Below the pieces are notes generated by a model. That model made no database searches, was not told the DNA's origin, and saw only the letters and a list, made by a program, of their open reading frames with translations. The position numbers and the translations under genes were made by a program. DNA of 64,000 nt from Fen-1245 sp963835535 (GTDB lineage Bacteria > Gemmatimonadota > Gemmatimonadetes > Gemmatimonadales > JACORV01). The stretch's first letter is position 1, and each line of letters starts with the position of its first letter. The DNA is taken from the NCBI GenBank assembly GCA_963835535.1, contig CAWIFL010000009.1, positions 62,001-126,000 on the forward strand, in the 5' to 3' direction. Positions 26,542 to 36,889 of the stretch are shown here, piece by piece.

Positions 26542-28925
26542 CGTACCAGCATCGCGCTGTGTCTCGGTACCGGCATCGCCGTCCGCTTGACCGACGACCA
26601 GATCTCCTCGTTGAGCACGTCCTCGTCGGCGAAGTCCGGCCGGAGAAAGACCCGTGGATTCAACGTGGAACGGCGCCCCTGCGAATTCCGCTCGTCCAGC
26701 GGCCAAATCGCGGGATACGCGGCGAATGGCGCGGTGTCGGGCCGGGTCGTGAACGCGTCGAACAGCGGGTCGGCGGCGGCGTCGTACTGGCTCATGGGCT
26801 TGATCCCCAGGATCAGCTCGATCGTCCGCAGCACCGACGCCGTCGTGTAGAACGTGCTGTCCACCGCGCCGCGCCGCAGGTACGGGCTCATCACGAGCAG
26901 CGGTGAGCGGTGGGCGTCCACGTGGTCCGGTCCGTTCTGGGCGTCGTCCTCGAGGACGAAGACGGCGGTCTCCTTCCAGAACCGCGAGCGTGAGAGCCCG
27001 TCGATCATGCGGCCGAGGGCGCGGTCGTTCTCCGCGACCATGGCGCGGGGCGTCGGGCGTCCCGGCTGGCGGCCGTAGGTGTGGTCGTTGGGCAGATCGA
27101 GGATCATGAGCTGCGGCAGGGTGCCGCCGCGCTCGGCCTCGCCCAGCTCGCGCAGGAACTCGTCCACGCGCACGCTGTCCGTGATGTCCAGGTCCCAGCC
27201 GGTGAAATGGACGTCGGTGACCGCTTCGAGCCCCTTGTCGTCGGCATGGGCGAGGTGCGCGGTGGAGTCCCATTGCGTCATTTCGCCGTAGTTCCGGACC
27301 GACACGCCCGCGCGGCGGGCGGCATCCCAGAGGTAGCCGGCCAGGGGGTCGAGGGCGGGGAGCCCGGCGAGGAAGTCCCATTCGCGGCGGCCGCTGTAGT
27401 TGGCCGGCCACGTCTTGTCCACATAGTCCCCGGCGTACGCCGCGTCGGACCACATGTGCCCGTCGGCGCTGACGTCGCCGTCCACGTAGAAGTTGTCGAA
27501 CAGCGTGAAGGCGGCCGCGAGCGCGTGGGCGTTGGGCGTGACGCTGTCGCCGAAGATCGCCAGCGATGCGTCGCCGTCGCCCCGAGCGACGTCGCCGAAT
27601 ACCTGGTCGTACGTGCGGTTCTCGCGGATGACGTAGAGTACGTGGCGGATCGGCGAGTGCTGTCCCACGGTCCGCGGGATCGGCGAGGCGGCCGGCCACG
27701 CGGCCCGCTCCAGCAGCGCGTCGCGATAGGGGGAGTTGGCCATCACCTGGCCGGTGTACCGGCGCAGCGCCGCCGCGTCCGGAACGGGAATGGCCGAGAG
27801 GCTCCCCTTGAGGAGCGCGCCGATGTACTGCTCGCGCCCTCGCGCTCCGGGCGCCGTCGGGCCGAGTGGGTTCGCGAGCGAGCTGCCGCCCTTGCCGTTG
27901 GCCACGTAGAGGGTCCGGCCGTCGCCGGACAGCGCGACCGCGGTCGGGTACCAGCCCGTCGGGATCAGGCCCCGCACGCGGGGTTCCTCCCGGCCGAGCT
28001 CGACGACGGCGACGGCGTTGTTGTCGGCGTTCGCGACGTACAGCGTGCGGCCGTCGGGCGAGAGCGCCAGCGCGTTCGGCGTGCTCCCATGCGGCGCGTG
28101 CGGCGTGAGCCCGAGGGCGATGGTCGCTTCGACCCGGCCCTCCGCGAGGTCCACGACCGACACGGCGTCGGCCCCGGCGTGCGCCACGTACAGCGTGCGC
28201 CCGTCGCGGCTGATCACCATCGCTGAGGGCCGCGGCGCCACCGTGAGGCTGCGCCCCGGCCGGAGCCGTCCCTCGCCGACGGTGAAGCGGCTCACCGTGC
28301 TGTCGTTCCAGTTGCTCACGTAGAGCGTCCCCCCGTCGGGCGAGAACGCGGCCGTGTACGGGTGCCCGCCGGTGCTCGCGGCGGCGGTGCGGCGCAGCGT
28401 CGCGGCGTCGAGCAGATAGACGGAGTCGGCGAGGTTCCCCACCACCGCGAGGGTCCGGTCGTCCGGCGTCAGGGCGAGCCCGGCCGCGAACAGGGCCGCG
28501 CCCGAGTCGGCCAGCACCGCGCTGTCGGCGCGCTGCCACCGCCCGGAGACCTCGCGCAAACGCCAGACGCGGTTGGTCGTGCCTCCCGACGCGAAGACGT
28601 CGCCGTTTTGGGCGGCCGCGAGGCCGAGCCACGTGGCCGAGAGGGGCACCGAATCGGTCACCGCCCAGCGCTGCGCGTCCACCACGTCCACCCCGTTGGC
28701 CGAGTAGCCGCTCAGGAGCGCGAGGACCCGCCCGTCGGGGAGCGTCGCCAGCGCCAGCGGCAGCGTCCCCACGGGGACCGACTTGCCCGCCGGGCTGAGG
28801 CGCCAGCCGTTGGAGAGCAGGACCGTGCCGTCGGGAAGCCGGCCCGGCACGAGGCGTTTGGCGGCGGACCACGCCACGAGGATGGCGGCGGCGAGCAGCA
28901 CGGGAACGACGAGGCGAACGCGCAT
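26529..28925 (-). CDS. YVTN beta-propeller and phosphoesterase fusion, exported
   Basis: 798 residues. An N-terminal hydrophobic signal or anchor (1-20) precedes a seven-bladed-type propeller (about 50-350) with repeats such as ALSPDGRTLYVANADNNAV and ALSGDGRTLYVANGKGG. The C-terminal part (about 385-760) is a phosphoesterase/phospholipase C-like domain: HVLYVIRENRTYDQVFGD, FDNFYVDGDVSADGHMWSD, DLPNDHTYG, VFVLEDDAQNGPDHVDAHRSPL, matching the metal-binding blocks of the acid phosphatase/PLC family in the alkaline phosphatase clan. Substrate unknown. The ATG at 28925 gives the cleanest signal; a GTG at 28964 is possible. Its end lies in repeat copy B, and it is divergent from transketolase. Confidence 0.88.
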   Translation of the reverse strand: MRVRLVVPVLLAAAILVAWSAAKRLVPGRLPDGTVLLSNGWRLSPAGKSVPVGTLPLALATLPDGRVLALLSGYSANGVDVVDAQRWAVTDSVPLSATWLGLAAAQNGDVFASGGTTNRVWRLREVSGRWQRADSAVLADSGAALFAAGLALTPDDRTLAVVGNLADSVYLLDAATLRRTAAASTGGHPYTAAFSPDGGTLYVSNWNDSTVSRFTVGEGRLRPGRSLTVAPRPSAMVISRDGRTLYVAHAGADAVSVVDLAEGRVEATIALGLTPHAPHGSTPNALALSPDGRTLYVANADNNAVAVVELGREEPRVRGLIPTGWYPTAVALSGDGRTLYVANGKGGSSLANPLGPTAPGARGREQYIGALLKGSLSAIPVPDAAALRRYTGQVMANSPYRDALLERAAWPAASPIPRTVGQHSPIRHVLYVIRENRTYDQVFGDVARGDGDASLAIFGDSVTPNAHALAAAFTLFDNFYVDGDVSADGHMWSDAAYAGDYVDKTWPANYSGRREWDFLAGLPALDPLAGYLWDAARRAGVSVRNYGEMTQWDSTAHLAHADDKGLEAVTDVHFTGWDLDITDSVRVDEFLRELGEAERGGTLPQLMILDLPNDHTYGRQPGRPTPRAMVAENDRALGRMIDGLSRSRFWKETAVFVLEDDAQNGPDHVDAHRSPLLVMSPYLRRGAVDSTFYTTASVLRTIELILGIKPMSQYDAAADPLFDAFTTRPDTAPFAAYPAIWPLDERNSQGRRSTLNPRVFLRPDFADEDVLNEEIWSSVKRTAMPVPRHSAMLVRGEK

Positions 28926-28952
28926 TGGGTCGCTTGGCGATGAGGACGGCAG

Positions 28953-28958
28953 TAATTT
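28953..28958 (+). promoter_or_regulatory. -10 element near the transketolase start
   Basis: TAATTT, then 8 nt, then ATG at 28967. It belongs to the same short-leader class but with slightly wider spacing. No clear -35. Confidence 0.4.
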
Positions 28959-28966
28959 GACCACCT

Positions 28967-31006
28967 ATGCCCGCCCCCAACAAGTCGACCGCGCAAGATC
29001 TCGATCTCCTCTGCATCAACACCATCCGCACGCTGGCGATGGACGCGGTGCAGAAGGCGAACGCCGGGCACCCGGGAACGCCGATGGCCCTGGCGCCAAT
29101 CGCCTATCTGCTCTACACGCGGCACCTGCGCCACAATCCGCGCGATCCGGAGTGGCCGGACCGGGACCGGTTCGTCCTGAGCTGTGGGCACGCGTCGATG
29201 CTGCTCTACGCCGCGCTGCACCTGGCCGGGTACGACCTCTCGCTCGACGACCTGAAGCAGTTCCGGCAGTGGGGGAGCCGGACGCCGGGGCACCCGGAGC
29301 ACGGTGTCACTCCCGGGGTGGAGACGACGACGGGCCCGCTCGGGCAGGGGTTCGCCAACGGAGTGGGGATGGCGATCGCCGAAGCTCATCTCGCGGCGCG
29401 GTTCAACCGGCCCGGCCACGCGCTGGTGGATCACCGGACCTTCGCGATCGCCAGCGACGGCGACTTGATGGAGGGGATCTCCCACGAGGCGGCGTCGCTC
29501 GCCGGCCACCTGAAGCTGGGGAAGCTGATCTACCTGTACGACGACAACCACATCACGATCGAGGGCTCGACGGACCTGGCCTTCAGCGAGGACGTGGCGC
29601 AGCGCTTCGCCGGCTACGAATGGCACGTCCAGCGCGTGGCCGACGGCAACGACCTCGCCGCGCTCGACGCGGCCATCGGCGCCGCCGAGGCGGAGACGGC
29701 GCGGCCGTCGCTGATCATCGTCCGCACGCACATCGCCTGGGGGAGCCCGCACAAGCAGGACACGGCGGAGGCGCACGGCTCGCCGCTCGGCGCCGAGGAG
29801 GTCGCGCTGACCAAGGCCGCCTACGGATGGCCCGTGGACGCGCAGTTCCTGGTGCCGGAGCAGGTGCGCGCGCATTTCGGCCGCTGCGTGGAGCGCGGCG
29901 CGAAGCTGGAGGCGGAGTGGGAGGCCCGGCGGGCCGCGTACGAGCGGGAGTTCCCGGAGCTCGCGGCACAGTGGCGCGCGGCGCTCTCCGGCGACCTGCC
30001 CGCCGGCTGGGAGGGCTCGCTGCCGCTCTTCAAGCCGGAGGACGGCTCGCTGGCCACGCGCTCGTGGTCGCAGAAGGTCATCAACGCGGTCGCGCCGGTC
30101 GTGCCGACCCTGGTGGGAGGCTCGGCCGACCTGGCGCCCTCCACCAACACCCTCATCAAGGGCGGCGGCGACGTCGAGGGCGGGAGCCTCGGCGCGCGCA
30201 ACATGCACTTCGGCATCCGCGAGCACGGGATGGGCGGCGTGCTGAACGGGATGGCGCTGCACGGCGGCGTGCGCCCCTACGGCGCGACCTTCCTCGTCTT
30301 CTCCGATTACATGCGCCCGTCGCTCCGGCTGGCCGCGCTGATGGAGCTGCCGGTCATCGTGGTCTTCACGCACGACAGCGTCGGGCTCGGCGAGGATGGG
30401 CCGACGCACCAGCCCATCGAGCAGCTCGCCGCGCTGCGGGCCATCCCGGGGATGACGGTCATCCGACCCTGCGACGGACCGGAGACGGCCGCGGCCTGGC
30501 GGGCGGCGCTGCAGCGCCGGGACGGGCCGACGCTGCTCGTGCTCACCCGGCAGAAGGTGCCGGTGATCGATCGGGCGCGATTCGCGTCGGCGGACGGCCT
30601 GCTCCGGGGCGGCTACGTGCTCGCCGAGGCGAGCGGCGGGACGCCGCGCCTGCTGCTGCTGGCCACCGGCTCGGAGGTCGGGCTCGTGATGGCGGCGCGC
30701 GAGATCCTGGAGAAGGAAGGCACGCCGACCCGCGTGGTCAGCATGCCGAGCCTGGAGATCTTCGCGCGGCAGGACGCGGGCTATCGGGACGCGGTGCTCC
30801 CGCGCGCGGCGCGCGCCCGCCTGGCCGTCGAGGCGGCGGCCGCCTTCGGGTGGCATCGCTGGGTGGGAACGGACGGCGATATCGTGAGCATCGAGCATTT
30901 CGGCGCTTCGGCGCCGTACGAGCGGATCTTCCAGGAGTTCGGCTTCACCGCCGAGAACGTGGCGAAGCGGGCCCGTGCCGTGCTGGCGCGCGCCCGCGGC
31001 GCCTGA
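28967..31006 (+). CDS. tkt: Transketolase
   Basis: 679 residues; transfers two-carbon ketol units between sugar phosphates in the pentose phosphate pathway, using thiamine diphosphate. Seen: NTIRTLAMDAVQKANAGHPG at the N-terminus, the TPP motif GDGDLMEGISHEAASLAGH then DDNHITIEG, and the pyrimidine domain block DSVGLGEDGPTHQPIEQLA. Full length. It is followed 9 nt later by the transaldolase-isomerase fusion, so three non-oxidative pentose phosphate or glycolytic steps sit in one operon. Confidence 0.97.
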   Translation: MPAPNKSTAQDLDLLCINTIRTLAMDAVQKANAGHPGTPMALAPIAYLLYTRHLRHNPRDPEWPDRDRFVLSCGHASMLLYAALHLAGYDLSLDDLKQFRQWGSRTPGHPEHGVTPGVETTTGPLGQGFANGVGMAIAEAHLAARFNRPGHALVDHRTFAIASDGDLMEGISHEAASLAGHLKLGKLIYLYDDNHITIEGSTDLAFSEDVAQRFAGYEWHVQRVADGNDLAALDAAIGAAEAETARPSLIIVRTHIAWGSPHKQDTAEAHGSPLGAEEVALTKAAYGWPVDAQFLVPEQVRAHFGRCVERGAKLEAEWEARRAAYEREFPELAAQWRAALSGDLPAGWEGSLPLFKPEDGSLATRSWSQKVINAVAPVVPTLVGGSADLAPSTNTLIKGGGDVEGGSLGARNMHFGIREHGMGGVLNGMALHGGVRPYGATFLVFSDYMRPSLRLAALMELPVIVVFTHDSVGLGEDGPTHQPIEQLAALRAIPGMTVIRPCDGPETAAAWRAALQRRDGPTLLVLTRQKVPVIDRARFASADGLLRGGYVLAEASGGTPRLLLLATGSEVGLVMAAREILEKEGTPTRVVSMPSLEIFARQDAGYRDAVLPRAARARLAVEAAAAFGWHRWVGTDGDIVSIEHFGASAPYERIFQEFGFTAENVAKRARAVLARARGA

Positions 31007-31015
31007 GGAGTCCCC

Positions 31016-33790
31016 GTGGGCCCAGTCGAGAAGCTGCTGCGGCTCGGTCAGAGCGTCTGGCTCGATACGATCGATCGCGACCTCCTGACCTCGGGCGGGC
31101 TGAAGCGCCTGGTGGAGCAGGAAGGGGTGCGCGGCGTCACGACGAACCCGACGATCTTCGAGCAGGCCCTGAAGCACGGCGACGTCTACGATGCGTCGGT
31201 GGCCTCCCTCGCCGCCACGGAGGGTGACGCGGCGGCCCTGTTCGAGTCGCTGGAGGTGGCGGATGTCGCGGCCGCCGCGGACGTGCTGCGGCCGGTGTAC
31301 GAGTCGTCCGGCGGCGCGGACGGCTTCGTGTCGATCGAGGTGTCGCCGACGCGGGCGTTCGACACGGCCGGGACCATCGCCGAAGCGCGCCGGCTCTGGT
31401 ACCGCGTGGACCGGCCGAACGTGATGGTGAAGGTGCCGGGCACCGCCGAGGGCCTGCCGGCGATCGAGCAGCTGATCGCCGACGGCGTGAATGTGAACAT
31501 CACGCTGCTCTTCGCGGTGGCGATGCATCAGCGCGTGATCGAAGCGTACTTCGCCGGGCTCGAGCGGCGGGTGCGCGCGCACGAGTCCATCGACGCGGTG
31601 CACTCGGTGGCCAGCTTCTTCGTGAGCCGCGTGGACACGGAAGCGGACAAGCGGCTCCTCGCCGCGGCGCAGGCGTCGGCGGACCCCGCCGTGCGCGCAC
31701 GGCTCGAGGGCTTGCTGGCGACGGCCGCGATCGCGAACGCGAAGCTGGCGTACCAGGCCCATCTCGCCGCGGTCGCGTCGCCCCGGTGGAAGGCGCTCCT
31801 GGCCAGGGGCGCGACGGTGCAGCGCCCGCTCTGGGCGAGCACCAGCACGAAGAACCCGAAGTACCCCGACACGATGTACGTGGACGCGCTGATCGGACCG
31901 GACACGGTCAATACGCTGCCGCTCGCCACGCTGCGGGCCTTCGCCGATCACGGCAAGGCGGAACGGACGATCGACTGGGACGTCGAAGGCGCGCGCCGGG
32001 TGGTGGCGGAGATCGAAGCGGCGGGCGTCAGTCTCAAGGGCGTGACCGATTTCCTGGTGGTGGACGGCGTCAAGAAGTTCTCGGATTCGTATCACGCCCT
32101 GCTCGCCACGCTCGAGGCCAAGCGGGACCGCCTCCTGGGGGAACGGCCGGTGCGCTCGTCGCGCCGCCTGCAGGCGTTCGACGCCGACGTCGACGCGCTC
32201 CTGGCGCGGGACGGCGCGCGCTACGTGCGTGGGCTGTTCGCGCGGGAACCCGGGCTGTGGTCGCAGGACGAGGCGGCGCGGCGGGAGATCGTGCAGCGGC
32301 TGGGGTGGCTCGACCTGCCGGCCGGGATGGCGTCCACGGTCGCGGAGCTCCAGGCGTTCGCCGAGCAGGTGCGCGGCGCGGGCTTCACGCGGGTGGTGCT
32401 GCTCGGCATGGGCGGCTCGAGCCTCGCGCCCGAGACCTTCGCGAAGGTGTTCGGTCCGCGCGCGGGCTGGCCGACGCTCGCCGTGCTGGATTCGACCGAT
32501 CCGGCGTACATCGTCGCGGTCGAGCGGGCCGCGCCGCTGGACAAGACCTTCTTCCTCGTGTCGAGCAAGTCGGGCACCACGCTCGAGACGAGCGACCTGT
32601 TCGAGTACTTCTGGCAACGGACCGGCGGCAAGAGCGGCGCGCAGTTCGCCGCGGTCACGGACCCCGGCACTCCGCTCGCGGCGTTGGCGGCGGAGCGGAA
32701 GCTGCGGCGGGTCTTCGAGAACCCGCCCGACATCGGCGGGCGCTACAGCGCGCTGTCGTACTTCGGTCTGGTGCCGGCCGCGCTCATCGGTGTGGACCTG
32801 AAGGGCGTTTTGGAGCGCGCGCGCGCGATGGCGGAGGCCTGCGCGACGGCGGACACGGTGGCGGCCAATCCCGGGGCGCAGCTGGCGGCGGCGCTCGCCG
32901 CCGCGTGCGCGGCAGGCCGCGACAAGGTCACGCTCGTGACGTCGCCGGAGCTGGCGTCCTTCGGCGCGTGGGCCGAGCAGCTGCTGGCCGAGAGCACGGG
33001 GAAGAAGGGCAAGGGACTGGTGCCGGTCGCGGGCGAGGCGCTCGGCGCGCCGGCCGCCTGCGGCAACGACCGGCTGTTCGTCGCGCTGCTGCTCGACGGC
33101 TCGCCCGACGCGCCGGTGCAGGCGCTCGGCGCGCTGGAGGCGGCCGGCCACCCCGTCGTCCGCCTCGCGCTCAAGGACCGCCTCGACCTGGGCGCGGAGT
33201 TCCAGCGCTGGGAGGTGGCGACCGCGCTCCTGGGCGCATGGCTGGGGATCAACCCCTTCGACCAACCGAACGTCGCGGAGAGCAAGGCGAACACGGACCG
33301 CGTGCTGCAGCAGCTGCTGGAAGGCCAGGCCCCGAGCGTGCCCGAGGCGGTCGAGCGCCCGCGCTTCGGCGAGGCGCTCGCCGCGTGGGTCGCGGGGATC
33401 TCCCGCGGCGACTACGTGGCGCTGCTGGCGTATCTGCCGCCGTCACCCGCGCACGACGCGGCGCTGGCGGCGATGCGCACGGCGATCCGCGACGCGCTGG
33501 GTGTCGCGACGACCGCGGCCTACGGGCCGCGCTATCTGCACTCGACGGGACAGCTCCACAAGGGCGGTACGCCGCGGGGCGTGTTCCTCGCGCTCGAAGT
33601 GGACGGCGGCCCGCGGCTGCAGGTTCCCGGCGAAGACTACACGTTCGGCACGCTGGAGCGGGCGCAGGAGCTGGGGGATCTGATCGCGCTCGAGCGGCGG
33701 GGCCGGCGCCTGTTGCGGCTCCGGCTCGGCGCGGACGGGTTGGAGGACGTGGTGACGGCACTCAGGGGAGCGCTCAGGAGCGGCGCTTAG
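31016..33790 (+). CDS. Bifunctional transaldolase/glucose-6-phosphate isomerase
   Basis: 924 residues in two enzymes joined end to end. Residues 1-370 are transaldolase (GVTTNPTIFEQAL; Schiff-base Lys in NVMVKVPGT, about 139). Residues 380-924 are phosphoglucose isomerase with two SIS-type subdomains (VLLGMGGSSLAPETF; VSSKSGTTLETSDLFEYF, about 516; GQLHKGGTPRGVFL). Such fusions are known in several phyla. It links sedoheptulose-7-phosphate recycling with fructose-6-phosphate/glucose-6-phosphate exchange. Start GTG at 31016 with TGAGGAG 5 nt upstream, overlapping the tkt stop. Tail to tail with the kinase gene. Confidence 0.95.
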   Translation: MGPVEKLLRLGQSVWLDTIDRDLLTSGGLKRLVEQEGVRGVTTNPTIFEQALKHGDVYDASVASLAATEGDAAALFESLEVADVAAAADVLRPVYESSGGADGFVSIEVSPTRAFDTAGTIAEARRLWYRVDRPNVMVKVPGTAEGLPAIEQLIADGVNVNITLLFAVAMHQRVIEAYFAGLERRVRAHESIDAVHSVASFFVSRVDTEADKRLLAAAQASADPAVRARLEGLLATAAIANAKLAYQAHLAAVASPRWKALLARGATVQRPLWASTSTKNPKYPDTMYVDALIGPDTVNTLPLATLRAFADHGKAERTIDWDVEGARRVVAEIEAAGVSLKGVTDFLVVDGVKKFSDSYHALLATLEAKRDRLLGERPVRSSRRLQAFDADVDALLARDGARYVRGLFAREPGLWSQDEAARREIVQRLGWLDLPAGMASTVAELQAFAEQVRGAGFTRVVLLGMGGSSLAPETFAKVFGPRAGWPTLAVLDSTDPAYIVAVERAAPLDKTFFLVSSKSGTTLETSDLFEYFWQRTGGKSGAQFAAVTDPGTPLAALAAERKLRRVFENPPDIGGRYSALSYFGLVPAALIGVDLKGVLERARAMAEACATADTVAANPGAQLAAALAAACAAGRDKVTLVTSPELASFGAWAEQLLAESTGKKGKGLVPVAGEALGAPAACGNDRLFVALLLDGSPDAPVQALGALEAAGHPVVRLALKDRLDLGAEFQRWEVATALLGAWLGINPFDQPNVAESKANTDRVLQQLLEGQAPSVPEAVERPRFGEALAAWVAGISRGDYVALLAYLPPSPAHDAALAAMRTAIRDALGVATTAAYGPRYLHSTGQLHKGGTPRGVFLALEVDGGPRLQVPGEDYTFGTLERAQELGDLIALERRGRRLLRLRLGADGLEDVVTALRGALRSGA

Positions 33791-33862
33791 GGCGGTCGAC
33801 AGAGACCGGAGCAGCCGTCTGACAACTGCTCTGATTCCTGCTACCCGCTCTCTGCCTCTGCG

Positions 33863-35623
<1,761 letters not shown>

Positions 35624-35758
35624 GCGGCTGATCTGGTTCAGCGCTTCGAGGTAGGCGACGCTCCGCTCCAGCTCCGCCCGCGCGACCGACGCGCGCCACA
35701 GCAGGATGACCGCCAGCGCCAGCGCGACGGCGAGCAGGGCCAGCGGCGCAGCGTCCAG

Positions 35759-36814
35759 CTAGCCGACCCGCATCGCGGTCACCAGCGCGACGAACGGCTC
35801 GATCAAGTTCGGGTCGAACTGGGTCCCCGCGCCCTTCTGCAGCTCCCCGATCGCCTCCTGGGCCGTGCGGCGCGGCCGGTACGGCCGCTGGGTGGTGATC
35901 GCGTCGAAGGCGTTGCAGATCGCGAAGATCCGCGCGCCGAGCGGGATCTGCTCGCCCTCGAGGAAGTCGGGATAGCCCCGGCCGTCCCAGCGCTCGTGGT
36001 AGTGCCGCACGATCTCCAGCGCGCGCCCGAGGCCCGGGACGTTGCGGAGGATGTCGGCCGCGATCCCCGGCTGCCGCGCGAACAGGGCCCGCTCCTCCTT
36101 CGTCAGCGGCGCGGCCTTCCGCAGCAGCCCCTCCGGGAGCATCAGCTTGCCGATGTCGTGCAGGAGGAAGCCGCGGAAGACGTTGGGATCGGCGGCGAGG
36201 TCGGGCGCGACGCGCTCGCAGAAGAGCTGCGCCAGCCGCGCCGGCCGCTCCGCCTCGATCGGATCGCTCCCCTCCCGCCCCGCGAGCGCGAGGGTGAGCG
36301 CGGAGACGGTGCCGGTGTACGCTTCCTCGAGCTGCGCCAGCGCGGCGTTGAGGGCCGTCACCTTGTCCTGCAGCTTCGCCGCCAGCCGGTCGGCGTAGGC
36401 CGCGGCGAACGTCTCCTTGAGGTGCGAGCGCGGCTGCAGCTTCGGCCGGAGCATGCCGACGGCCTTCGCGACCGCGTCGATCAGCTCCTGCGGCTCCATC
36501 GGCTTGGTGAGGTATGCCGCGGCCCCGAGCGAGATGCCGAACTCCCGGTCGGCCGGGTCGGTGTAGTCGCCCGTGTAGAAGATGATCGGGATGTGGGCGA
36601 GGCTCTCGTCGGTCTTGATGGCGCGGCAGAGCTGGAAGCCGTCGAGCCGCGGCATCAGCACGTCGGTCACGATGAAGTCGGGGCGCTCCGTGCGCAGCAG
36701 GTCCAGGGCGGCCTGGCCGTCCCCGGCGACGGCGACCTCGTACCCGGCGCTCTGAAAGATCGCCTTCAGCGTCCGCACCCCGTACGCCACGTCGTCCACC
36801 ACCAGTACCTTCAT
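35759..36814 (-). CDS. Response regulator with degenerate HD-GYP domain
   Basis: 351 residues. Receiver domain (1-120): VVDDVAYGVRTL, acceptor Asp in VTDVLMPRLDGF (about 51), Lys in LTKPMEP. The output resembles HD-GYP c-di-GMP phosphodiesterases: LLHDIGKLMLPEGLL (about 217), ERWDGRGYPD (about 275), AICNAFDAITTQRPYR. The HD and GYP signatures remain, but other metal ligands look replaced: the GH of the first helix is R-P (ERPARLAQ), HP is QP (RQPGIAA) and HHE is YHE. Enzyme activity is therefore doubtful; it may bind c-di-GMP or a partner. The ATG follows GGAAGG. It is upstream of, and in frame with, the kinase gene. Confidence 0.88.
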   Translation of the reverse strand: MKVLVVDDVAYGVRTLKAIFQSAGYEVAVAGDGQAALDLLRTERPDFIVTDVLMPRLDGFQLCRAIKTDESLAHIPIIFYTGDYTDPADREFGISLGAAAYLTKPMEPQELIDAVAKAVGMLRPKLQPRSHLKETFAAAYADRLAAKLQDKVTALNAALAQLEEAYTGTVSALTLALAGREGSDPIEAERPARLAQLFCERVAPDLAADPNVFRGFLLHDIGKLMLPEGLLRKAAPLTKEERALFARQPGIAADILRNVPGLGRALEIVRHYHERWDGRGYPDFLEGEQIPLGARIFAICNAFDAITTQRPYRPRRTAQEAIGELQKGAGTQFDPNLIEPFVALVTAMRVG

Positions 36815-36877
36815 AGCGCCTTCCGCTGAATGCCCGGAGTGAAGTTACGTGCCCTGTTCGGCGCGGCAAGCGGGCCA

Positions 36878-36883
36878 TACCTT
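36878..36883 (+). promoter_or_regulatory. -10 element 6 nt before the mannosidase start
   Basis: TACCTT, CGTGCC, then ATG at 36890. No ribosome-binding sequence is present between them, consistent with a leaderless message. -35 not clear. Confidence 0.5.
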
Positions 36884-36889
36884 CGTGCC

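Noticed and set aside
28712..33265. 1517-residue open frame on - opposite transketolase and Tal-Pgi
   Set aside because: Runs across two well-supported genes; shadow only.
33791..33862. Terminator between Tal-Pgi and the kinase gene (CGGTC/GACCG, AGCAG/CTGCT)
   Set aside because: Only 5-bp stems without a T-run; too weak to call.
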